A stretch of 55,514 nucleotides of DNA from Protostelium mycophagum (taxonomy: Eukaryota; Evosea; Variosea; Protosteliida; Protosteliaceae): contig MZNV01002588.1 in NCBI GenBank assembly GCA_002081555.1, positions 1-55,514 of the forward strand, given 5' to 3'. The notes under the pieces were generated by a model. The model had not been told where the DNA came from and searched no databases. It saw only the letters and a list, made by a program, of their open reading frames with translations. The translations under genes and the position numbers were made by a program. Positions 44,801-55,045 of this stretch are shown here, piece after piece. Position 1 is the first letter of the stretch; the number at the start of each line of letters is the position of its first letter.

Positions 44801-47800
44801 TATGAATGTCTTCGATAAACCAGGGTTTAGGGTTTAGGAAAGCATTTCCATTGTGCTTCTTGTTTGCAAGTCCAAAGTCACAATCCGCGATTATATTGGC
44901 TCAAAAACCAACCAAAAATACCAAGTGAAATATCCAGAACAGGGTAGTTACCGTCACGGAACAATGTTCCGACACGGCAGTTAACGTGCCGGATTTATTC
45001 CCGCGCACTCTACCACAAAAAATAATAAAAGTATTTACCCGCAAGCTGTACAATGTGCACAAGAATGACAGGTCTGAGCTCTTTAGGTAGTTATCTCCCA
45101 GCGACAGCTCTTCTAGCAGTTGTAGTGAACTCAAAAATAATGGCACATTCCCCTGCAGAAAATTCGCAGAAAGGTCGAGGACCTGAGACAGGTGAGGATG
45201 GCGATCTACAACGGTGTAGAGTACCTGAAGATTGGACAATTGGCCGATTGTGGCGGGGATCGCGCCGATGAGATTGTTATCAGACAAGTCCAGTGTGTAC
45301 AACGAAGGCATTCTGTACTGCTTTCAATATATTTTCAATTAAAATATTTAATTAAAATTATTGTTCAATTAAAATGATTTTTTATCAATTAAATTGTTTT
45401 CTCGTAATAAAATTTACTTTTAAAATCAATAATAATAATAATAATTGTTTCAAAAATGAAATGTAGAATGAAAACAAACCTATCTTTTGAGAATAGTTGG
45501 AGGAGATATCCTCCAAGTTGATTTCCAGCCATATAGACATTGGTCAGATATAACCACCTCAATGTGGTATCTTGCAGCTGCAACTGTCACTCCGAGTCTC
45601 AAAGTCTGAAACCCCACCTTGTAGTCGGTGAAATTATTGTACGAACAGTCGACATAAACGGTTGTAGCGGGGAGTCTGATGAATATTTGTCCTGTGAAAT
45701 AATTCCCCGAGACATCAATATAACTTAAACTTGGCTTGTTGTAGCCCGCCAAAAGGTTCCCATCGTAAAAAATATTCCCGGAAAAGTAGTTATCTGACAG
45801 GTCCACCTGGTCGAAAATCAGAATTCCGAAAAAAAAGGCGAAAAAGTCACCCGAATTAGCCCTGAAAGAGACAAGAGAAATTGGGGGACTCCGGTGAATG
45901 AATTATTGCTCAGATCTAAAAGTGCCAAGTTGCTCCAGAATTGTGAGATTTCATTCGAGATCGGCCCCGAGAAATTGTTGTTTCCAAGTGACAGGCGTGT
46001 CAATCCTGACATATGTCAGGATGATGGAGACGTGTCAAAATGTCACCGGTGATATTTCCGTAACTGGGGGGGATGCTCCCGGAGAGCAAATTATTTCCCA
46101 TCAAAACCTGAGTGAGGGAAATACAACTACTCAGCGTTTCTGGCAGATTTCCCTCCAAAATGTTGTTGCTTAGCGACAGAGATGTCAGCTGCGTGAAATT
46201 TTCGAAGATCTCCGGGATCTGTTGGGATGTGAGCACCTGTCAATTTGACGTCAGAGGCACGTCATACCTGCCCCGACAGAGAATTAAAAGACAGATCTAA
46301 TGTGATTAGATTTCTCAGACTTCCCAGGGAGTCCGGAATTTGTCCGGAAAAACTATTTCCGGCGAGTTGTAGATTCACCAATTCGACGGGCATTGTCGGG
46401 ATGATTCCACCGATATGGTTGTAACTCAGGGACAAGGATTGGAGCTGTACAGATCTGAGTTGAGATATCTCAATACTATGTGGAGATTTAAAAATGATAT
46501 CATGACTTTTTCCGCATGTCATAAAGTTGTGGCAAAGCCTGAAGCAACAAAAACTGTTCTATTCGTGATGTCTCAACACGTTTTCAGATGTCTCTTCATG
46601 ATATCATACCCTGGTGTAGTTGGACAGTGTGGAGGGAAGAGATCCTTGTATGGCATTGTTCGAGATATCATAGTTGAGGAGTGTAGAGTTGTCCTGTGCT
46701 GGTAGTGTTGGCGCTCCAGTAAAAAAATTGTTTGCAAATTGGGCAGTTTGGAGCTGCGGCAAATTCATGACGAAATCGGGTATCTACAACGGTCAGTTTT
46801 TTCCAACTTTCCGAAGATCAGAAAATCTTCAAAGTTCAGAATCTCACCGGACCGGATAGATAATTATTAGATAAATCTAAATCCTTCAAGTCGGTCATGT
46901 TTCCCCATGTTTGCGGAATTTCACCGGCAAATTGGTTGCTGTTAAGCCACAGATGGACGATTGGCAAATTCCCATAGTAAGCGGGCACTTGGCCCTCCAG
47001 ATTATTGTTGTCGGAATACAGAGATGTCAGAGATGTCATCTGTGACAGGTCTGCGACGGGTCCGAAGAAACGGTTGCTACCGACGTCGTACTGTGGGGGT
47101 CAGGTACACGTCATGATGTCAAATAATAAAATAATAATCACCCAGTATAGTTGGGACATATTTCCCATCACTGGTAATGTCTGTGATAACAGATTATCGG
47201 ATATATCGAAGACTTGAAGCCGAGTCAAAGTCTCAAAGCTGTTCGGAACCATGGTGAAGTAGTTGACAGACATGTCAAAATATGTCAAGTTGACCAAAAA
47301 CTTGATGGAGGAAGGTAGATGTCCTGAAATCTGTCAATTTGGGTATTATAATTATTGTATATATAATATTGTAATATTATAATATTATTTTAGTTGCGGT
47401 GCAAAAAACTGGAAATTATTATTTTTAATTGTGCGAACGATTGTAGATACCACATGACTATCTACAGCCGTAAAGGATGTCGCAAAGCGCCACCTCATTA
47501 GATTCACTTGCGGCCCAAAAAGGCGGGAGATTATTTTTTCACAAACGATTGTAGATGCACCAAATTATTTTCATTTTTCAGTTGCGGTGCAAAAATAATT
47601 GTAGACATCTATTCTCTGCAGAAATATTTTTGTTGTAGAGGTACAAAATGGCACGTTTTATCCCATTAATAATAAATAATAATTCATATCATGTGGGTGG
47701 AAACAGATTCAAACCTTTCCAAAATCACGGTTCCATACCGCAATTTTCTACGGTAACTACCGCACTTTTTGAAAAGTACCACAACAATCAAACATAAATA

Positions 47801-49424
47801 TAAAAATAAATATAACAATAAAAATATATAAAGATAAAAATAAAAATAAAAATAAATGGATTACCGCTGAATTGATTATTCGACACATCGAGATGTAACA
47901 GCTCGGTCATACTCGTGAAATCCGGCAAGGACCCCGACAACCTGCGCTCTTCAGCTTCTCCCGCCATTTCCCACTTTTCGAAATTCAAATCACTCACAGG
48001 TTGTTGTTGACGACGAAATGCTGGAGGTTGACGAGACTGGAGTATCCCGTGATGTTGCCACGCAACTGTCCGAAATAGCCGTTAAAGGGCCTGTACAATG
48101 AGAAATAAACAAGTTGTAGACACTGAGAAAAATCCGGTAAAATTCCCGAGATATTTTCGTTGGAGCTCATGTCGAAGTGTCGCAATTGTTTTAAATTTTG
48201 AAAACTGGCGGGAATTTCTGTGAAACCGTTGGAGCTGAGGACAAGGTGTTGCAATTGTTTCAAATTTTGGAAAATGGCGGGAATTTCTGTGAAACCGTTG
48301 GAGCTGAGGTCAAGGTGTTGCAATTGTTCTAAATTTTGAAAACTGGTGGGAATTTCTGTGAAATCGTTGGAGCTGAGGTCGAGGTATTGTAGATTGACAG
48401 ATTCTCCGATATTCTCCGGAATCGGATCCATCAGATGATTATTACTTAAATCTGCGAATTTTAAAATCGCCCACTACAATTGATTCTACAACTGACCTAG
48501 CCGAAGCAATGTCTTAATCTGTGGAAAATCGTCTGGAAGGCTTTCGGAGGGCATGTAGAGGCCGTCCCTCAAGTATAGTTCCTTCAATGACGTCATCGTG
48601 GAGATGTCTGGATTTTGGAAATAATTACTCTGTAGATTTAGAATCTCCAAAGGTGATGTGATGACGTGTAATGGCTGTGTGATGTGAGTGTTTTTCCCGC
48701 CAAAATATATTTCGAATTTTGAAATTTATTTTTGGTATCATTTTGTGCTCCCTTTTCTTCAAATCGTGAAGTCAAAGACATTCCAAAGAGGACAACAGCT
48801 GTTGTAAAAGAAAAAAAATAAAATAAAACATGAAGAACTCACTCCGGACAGAAAGTTGAATGACAGATTTAAGATGGTCAGATTGGGTAAGTGCCACATT
48901 CTTAGTGAAGACAGATCACCAGACAATCCGTTATTGTTGAGATCGATTTGATAAACAACTCCTATAATCCATCATGATTTCATCCTAACCAGCCATTACC
49001 TGTTGTTTCATTGCAATATACTCCGTAGAAAGTACAATAGTCAGGTGTCTCTGTCCAATTACCACTCTCGAACCAAGTGGAGCCTTTCATTTCTCAGCAA
49101 GGAATGAAATTATTTCCCTCAAACTCACCATCGAGCTCTAAATACATAGATCGGAGTGTCATATATTGATCATCAACAGTCCAACAATCCGATACACAGG
49201 TTTCATCCGGATTGCCTAAAAACATGAATCGTTTCCTTCTGGCATGATCTCAACTCACAATATGTTGCAGTTGTGCCGCACTCTCCATCTTGATCGCAGC
49301 ACTATAAAGTCATTTCAATCTTCTCTTATCATCTCCTCACCTCCCCGGGATCACACGAACAGGACACTCCGATTACTGAGCAGAAGATCGTGCAGATCAA
49401 GAGGATGAGCAGTAGCTGCCTCAT
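41804..49424 (-). CDS. LRR receptor tyrosine kinase
   Basis: The ATG at 49424 opens a signal peptide (MRQLLLILLICTIFCSVIGV), followed by a Cys-rich cap (SCSCDPGE, CCDQDGECG, DYCTFYGVYCN). Plant-type LRRs then run over roughly 43900-48950 in many exons (LDLSSNGFTEIPAIFQNLKQ, LDLSDNNLIGAIPATIGQLS, SLSNNILEGNLPETLSSCIS). A membrane-proximal domain follows (SITINADFATFDSNMTATFL, SVNITRSRLTLLGMRSG). The single helix is AGIVIAVVVLIVILIVAAVF with FMRYKKKK (about 43300-43380). The kinase has NFGVVYKGQWNYTEVALK, LYMVLEFVSGGSLDRFL, VVHRDLAARNLLIDAS, ISDFGMSREG, PYKWSAPEVI and HQSDVWSFGVTV. HRDLAARN is the tyrosine-kinase form of the catalytic loop. The C-tail has candidate phosphotyrosines (NYDDS, NYDAF, NLYSYSP). 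It should bind ligands outside and signal by Tyr phosphorylation. Exon joins in the LRR part are approximate, and fusion of two genes is not fully excluded. Confidence 0.78.
44741..44838 (+). repeat. Interstitial telomere-like repeats in an intron
   Basis: Two short blocks of TTTAGGG-type sequence: gggtttagggtttaaggttt at 44742-44763 and gggtttagggtttagg at 44823-44838, about 60 bases apart. Both lie in a roughly 320-base intron of the LRR receptor kinase gene, between the exons reading LCTLYSLR and NVSYNLINAPIP. Confidence 0.85.
48182..48388 (-). repeat. 69-base tandem repeat coding three LRRs
   Basis: Three head-to-tail copies starting gcaattgtt at 48182, 48251 and 48320, exactly 69 bases apart. 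They code NLKQLQHLDLSSNGFTEIPA-like repeats of 23 residues. The copies differ at few positions, so the array is recent. Confidence 0.95.
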
Positions 49425-50232
49425 TGGCTGTGGTCGGGTTGGTTTGATGCTGAACTTCGTACGAAGGGTAGTCATGACGACCCCGCTTCCGATGGTTTAC
49501 TACCACTTTTTTCTTCGGAACTGCTTTAGCGAATCGGTGCACGGTAAGGGCACGTGACTACCGTAATGTTTATCCTCCTACCAGACTGAAAGAAACTCTC
49601 CTGCGGTGAGAGCGTCAACACGACCTGACAAGCACAGAGAGTCTTGGGATATTTAATAATACCACACATATCAGGCCATCTGCGAAGAGTACAGGTTGTA
49701 CCAGACTCTTCAATGGCGGCGATCGACAGAGGCATGGTCCTTTTTGAGAGTCTTTTTCTCAACTTGGAACTAATCACGACATAATCACATATCTTGTTCA
49801 GCCCAAGCTCGTATTTATCCTGCCAACTGCAGGCAATTTCCATGATGTACCATCGATCAAACAGAATTCAACATCAATGTACCGAGATCATTTAAGGAGA
49901 AAGCATCTCGGCGACACAACCTCGAGGATAGCGTCTAAAGCGAGCTCTACAGAGCGCTAGCAAGAATAAACACTGGAAATTGTTAAACTTTCACTCAGAA
50001 GGTCGTTGTACACGAATTGGCAAGGACTAAACCCCATCATCTTCAATCTTTCAAGATGATGAACAATATTCAAGAATGCGCATGAGAAAGTCCATTATTG
50101 CACCTCTCAAGTTGCATCTCATCTTACCCTCGGGCATGCTCCACCGGCAAGTACGTTCAGAAAAAAAGGTGGCCAACTCAACAGAATAAATCCCGCAACT
50201 CGACACAGCCCTCTGAAGTTGACACAACGATC
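49425..50232. other. Spacer with a 105-codon frame
   Basis: Divergent spacer between the receptor kinase and the coiled-coil gene. A minus-strand frame with ATG at 49843 (MEIACSWQDKYELGLNKICD to CPYRAPIR, 49526) has several cysteines but no family. It contains a loose ACGGT...ACCGT pair at 49541-49565. Codons before 50233 in the coiled-coil gene's frame lack an ATG. Confidence 0.4.
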
Positions 50233-52354
50233 ATGGAAGATCTTGACAGCCTCCTGGCACAAATCGAGGGAAGGTTGGATCCTCCAAAGATGACCAGTGC
50301 AACGACGCAATCACAAACCAGAAACTTTGGCTCGACCTCAACATATTCAAACTCACCAAAACCAACATCTAACTCACCTTCTTTATCCTCCTGGCCGAGT
50401 GTGAGTCCATATCGGATGTGAAAAAAATGATCGATCTGATGACCTCAGGTGAAGAAACCAGACGAGAAGACAGGTCAGTTGAGATAGTCACCTCTAAAGA
50501 CATTATTCAGTGTCATGTATTCATATCATTCTGAAACTGAGATTTTCCAGCACCTTCAACGACAAGCCACTCCAATTATTCCAATTCACAATCGCAATAT
50601 AACACAGAAAGTAATGATCTCCTCTCTTTATTTATATTCTATTTGTCTCACATCCTCACCAACTTTTCAATTCGATCTAAATGATCAATCCTTTTTAAAT
50701 GAAGCGACAACGATCCAATCTCCATTTTTCAATCCTTTTTTAATTAATGTCTAGATCAAAGATATGGTGCACCATCATCACCACGCACACAGAGTCCTCC
50801 TCCCCAACCGATGCAAAGAGGATCGATGCTTCTGACTGCATCCCCAAAACAAGAAGCCTCTCCACGTATGGCCCCCCCTGTGAGTTTTTCCCGCCATTTT
50901 CTCTTCGTTCTCGAAATAGTACCAAGAACTCGAGTTCTCGACACAGTTTTCCCGCCAAATTTCACGTCATGATGACACATGCAGTCTGCAAAATCACCGC
51001 ACACTTCTCCAACGATGACATCTCCGTCAGTCAGAGCTTCTGTTCAACTGGCGCCCTACATCCCCCCAGGTGAATTTTCTCAGAATAATTTCGCGCCAAA
51101 TTTCCAAATGTAAACCGATAAATTTTGACAAGAAAAAATGGCGGGAAACTGAGAGCGACAGGGACATCACCGATGTTAAATAAATTGAAGAATAAGATGG
51201 GCGAACTCGCAGCACAGATCAGAGCACATAACAAAGAGATCACACGTCTTGAGGTACTCCTATGTCTATATCTTTTCATCTAGTCTTTGCGGGTCGTCAT
51301 TATTTGGCGCCAAATCGTCTTTTTTAAATTTTTTTGCAAAGAAAGTTACACTGAAAAGATAAATGTCATTGTGAAGAATTATAATTTTTTCAAGATTAAA
51401 AAAATATATTTATTTCAAGTAAAAATATATTTATTTCAAGTAAAAATATATTTATTTCAAGTAAAAATATATTTATTTCGGCGGACGCTTGCGTCAACAT
51501 GTTGCTGTATTGCTTTAGAGTGTTTGGTGCAACCTGAAATATTTTTCGAGGCACTATGGTTTTTGCCAATTAGTAGCAGCCGGTGCACGGTTATAACCGC
51601 GATTTTAACCGTGCTTGGCACGTTCGTAGCAGTCGGCTCACGGTCGTTACCGTGATTTCTAACCGCCAAAATTTCAAAGTGTTGTAATAATATTATAAAA
51701 AATATAATATTTTTTTGGATCCAATTTCAAGTTGAAAAAAAGCAGTAAAATCCTCATGGCTATTTTCAATCATCACAAAAGATTTTTTTTAAAATTAAAA
51801 TTAATTGCACCCATCAATGCTAACAAAATTCCCGCCCTCTTTTTATTTTAAAATTTGAAATATTTTTTTGATCTCCTCAGGAACTGAAAGCGAACGCGGT
51901 AGCTAACGAGAACTTCTCCGCTGCCTTAACGGCCAAGAGGGAGCTCGAAGATATTCAGAAAAAAGGGGGAGATTTTACAACTGAGACACTGAGAAAATTT
52001 GATTTATTGAAGAGGGGAATGGCTATGGAGGTATATTTCTCGTCTTCTACACCGTTGTAGATGGTGCTTTTGCGTCCGAAAAGTTGAAATATGGATGATC
52101 TTATTCTTCGTTATTATACATCACCAAAGATCAGTTTTTCATGACACATCCAATGCTGACTCTTCCAGAAAACAATCATGGAGGCTCGTGCCAACTACCT
52201 CGCTTCAGAGAGAGAGAAGATAGACAAGCGTTTAGACTCTCTCGAAAATATGAAGAGAGATTGTGTCCGCTGCGAAGACTTTGAAGGGGCGATGAAGTTC
52301 AAACAGATGATTGAGGAGATTCATAATGAATGGAAACGAAAAAGCGAGATGTGA
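50233..52354 (+). CDS. Coiled-coil protein with UVR-like C-terminal motif
   Basis: No named family. The ATG at 50233 gives MEDLDSLLAQIEGRLDPPK. A disordered Ser/Thr/Pro/Gln region follows over several exons (QSQTRNFGSTSTYSNSPKPT; RYGAPSSPRTQSPPPQPMQR), then NKLKNKMGELAAQIRAHNKE, a helical stretch. After a long AT-rich intron that holds the 20-base tandem array and repeat R1 copy B, the last exons are strongly helical: ANENFSAALTAKRELEDIQK, ANYLASEREKIDKRLDSLEN and CVRCEDFEGAMKFKQMIEEI. The last resembles the UvrB/UvrC (UVR) helical hairpin. Stop at 52352-52354. Function unknown; likely a scaffold. Confidence 0.65.
51401..51479 (+). repeat. 20-base AT-rich tandem repeat, four copies
   Basis: Unit aaaatatatttatttcaagt, four nearly identical copies in an intron. 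The purity suggests recent slippage. Confidence 0.95.
51558..51686 (+). repeat. Dispersed repeat family R1, copy B
   Basis: Same word order as 24784-24918: ttgccaattagtagcagccg, gcacggttataaccgcgatt, gtgcttggcacgttc, ctcacggtcgttaccgtgat and ccgccaaaatttcaaagtgt. It lacks the small insertion of copy A. Lies in an intron of the coiled-coil gene, directly after the 20-base array. Confidence 0.88.
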
Positions 52355-53144
52355 TGAGCGAAGGTTCGAGAAATAAAGAGAGAAGTGTTTAGGCCTATGG
52401 TACTCATGTTATCCCAAATGATTCAAGATATCAGTGGTATTTTTGATTTGATCTATTTCATAATGAAGGTATTGGACTTGCGTTGAGATGTTCTCCTCTA
52501 TGATCCAATGATTCCCAAGATATTCATTTTGTGAAGATATGTAATATTGTATTAAAATGTGCATATACTTTCATAAAGGGAATATAATGAAAACAAACAA
52601 ACAACAAAGAGAAAGGGTAAACTCAAAGACAATCCTCAATATATGGGTTCTTTGATATGATATAATATAGCCACTATCTGTTTACAACTCTCTTCCTCTT
52701 CCATTGTTTACCTGACACCTCTATATACCTCACCTCTTTTGTAAAACCTGATTGTTGGTTATTTAGTGCTTACAAAGTACAGAATAAAACCAGCAAAGAT
52801 GTTTAGCAATTTGTTGCCAGAAACATACTTGCAAATGATATGTGTCTATCATCTATTGTAGTCAGCACTCCTGTCACTTGCTAGTACTCCTCACTTTTGG
52901 CTCTGCAATTATCAATGCCATCTCACTTGTTTCAAGGCTTCTGTCCTAGCCACAATCTATTTATACAATGCACCACAGCAGCACTGAATCAGCACAGCTT
53001 CTATTAATAATTGTCATTAAATCTTGAAAATTTAAATCTTAATTGACCATTTTATTTCCCCTTTTTCATTGGTAGCAGACAGGAGGAAGGACAATAAGGT
53101 CTGGAGTGGCCTATATCCAATTAGATCTCTATGTCGCTGTGTCA
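52355..53144. other. Spacer between convergent genes, nothing seen
   Basis: Convergent 3' flanks of the coiled-coil gene and the secreted-protein gene. AT-rich, with no frame above about 60 codons that looks coding, no RNA gene and no tandem repeat. Confidence 0.6.
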
Positions 53145-53833
53145 TCATGTGATCACCTTATTGTATGTAAAGGTGGTGTAACTGTTGGAAGTGGTTTCCG
53201 TATTGTCGTAGATGAGCATGTGGACCTTGGACCAGATAGGTTTGTCTGCTAAAAGGTTGGAGCATATCTCTGTCTACATATGTAGTCAGTTGAATTGCAA
53301 TGCAGCAGTGGCAATATTTGTGCAAAGAAATGAAATTCAAAAAAGAACTGACTTTGATTGTGCCTTCAGTGTAAGTCCAAAGTAATCCCATACTTCCTGT
53401 ACATTTTCCGGCTAAAGTTGCTTTTGTGTTTGCAGCCGCCAAGATATCCTCAGTGCGGTCCGAAGGAGTAGTCTTCTTGACTGCGCATCCCTTCGATTGT
53501 TATTTTGCATGTTCATCTGACACATCGAAATTTCTGCGTCAAATTTCACTCACCATACCAGCCACCCCAGTTAAATAAAGAGTCTTGTTCTCACTGAAAT
53601 ACATGGACTGGACCCTCTGTCCCTGGAAGTTAAAAACATATCCAAATGTTTTACCATCGGAAGTTGCCGTAACCTGTCGGCGTCAGCTTCCTCTAAGCTT
53701 GGAAAACGGTGCATACATTCACGGAAGAGTGTGGGTCAGTGGATGTGTAGGTGGTCGTGTAACTCGCTGGGAAGCGGGGGTGCAAGGCAGCAGCTGCAAC
53801 ACAGAACAGAAGGCAAAGGGTGGCACTTCTCAT
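53145..53833 (-). CDS. Small secreted protein, unknown family
   Basis: The ATG at 53833 starts a clear signal peptide (MRSATLCLLFCVAAAALHPR). The mature part continues TTTYTSTDPHSS, spliced to VTATSDGKTFGYVFNFQGQR with VQSMYFSENKTLYLTGVAGM. KATLAGKCTGSMGLLWTYTE and the last exon EICSNLLADKPIWSKVHMLI with YDNTETTSNSYTTFTYNK follow to the stop. Four exons, about 170 residues. It has one N-glycosylation site (NKT) and two or three cysteines. No family recognised. Alternating polar/hydrophobic residues suggest a beta-rich fold. Confidence 0.7.
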
Positions 53834-54191
53834 GGTGTGTGAGGTCCTGTTTATGTGGGAGAACAAAAGGAAATATAATTCGTAATGCAACAAGACCGCG
53901 GTAAGAAATCGTAACTCTTGGCGGTCTTTAACGAGAATTCTTAACGTGATGTAATTCCGCTAAAACATTTGAAATCCCCACGGGACATCACTATTGTTGA
54001 TTTCATTCTTCCAAAAGTGTTATAAGAGCAATAAAAATTCTCGCGGAAGAGGAGTGTCCATGACTTTCATTGGTTCAGAGCCACCATTTTTTGGTAGAAC
54101 AGAAATGTTGACTTTTTGAACTTTCAAATTGGGTGTAAAAGACATTGAGGTGCCAGAAGTATGAAGCATCTGTCATTTATTTGTCCATTAT
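53834..54191. other. Spacer, nothing seen
   Basis: Promoter of the secreted-protein gene and 3' flank of the phosphoesterase. No frames or repeats of note. Confidence 0.55.
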
Positions 54192-55045
54192 TTAATGAGG
54201 TGAGGGACATTTGACGGTTTGACCTGACAGTTTCACCCTTCTCTGTCTATATTCTATGCATAGTGGCTGCCTGTATTCATCCCTCTCTTTTTGTGATGCA
54301 CAATTGACAAACAATGTGCCGTTGTGAAGGATCGACCCGTGACATTCATGCACATGCCCAAAGAGATGCAGCTTAAGAGGGATCGTATCAACTCGCTCTC
54401 TGAGGGATGTTCAATATATCCAACACTAAAGACAATCCCACCGTAATGCTGGACAGCCCCAATGAAGGTTCTTTCGGTTCAAGTCTAAGATCTCTGCTGG
54501 TGGCATGTGTGTTATTAGTACCTGCACAGTTGAACAATTTTAACTTGAAAACCTCACATCTGTATCTTGTGGTATCAAGTCCCACTTCTTCATCCTGTCC
54601 TCTTGCTTAGCACTGAATCCCATATTTCTAGAACCTGTCCAAGGACTTCCCCAAAACTAAACAGTGTCAAATGGAATCATTCGACACCTAATCCTGGTTG
54701 AAGCAAGCCACCTTGATGCCAAACAGATCAACACCAGAATCTTGCAAGTAAATTGCATTACTTAATAATGATTGAGTATAGTCAGGAGTGAGCTGTCCCA
54801 GCAGGATGTCATGATTTCTAAGTCTGTCAGCATTAGCTTTTGTGAATTGCACACCCCGCCACCACGATTTTGTGTCGATGTGGTAATCGTCCCAACCAAG
54901 AATTGAAATCCAGGATCTCTTGCTCACTATGAAGGCGTTGCCCAAAATCTCCACAATGTATAAAAATGTCGCCGTTTGGAACATCAAGAAAATCGTGATG
55001 CAAATGAGTGTCACTGGCACACACCAATATGATTTCATCTGCCAT
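54192..55045 (-). CDS. Calcineurin-like metallophosphoesterase (MPPED type)
   Basis: Two-metal phosphoesterases of the MPPED1/2 (239FB) group hydrolyse phosphodiesters; natural substrates are mostly unknown. Start at the ATG at 55045: MADEIILVCASDTHLHHDF (first metal ligands D and H), then GDIFIHCGDFG (bridging Asp) and DFNSWLGRLPHRHKIVVAG joined across a 37-base intron to NHD (the GNHD motif). LLSNAIYLQDSGVDLFGIK follows, then SAKQEDRMKKWDLIPQDTDV, LITHMPPAEILDL (THGPP with Met for Gly), KLHLFGHVHECHGSI (GHxH) and LHNGTLFVNCAS. All metal ligands are present. Five exons, about 230 residues, close to family length. The THMPP change is near the active site but does not remove a ligand. Confidence 0.92.
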
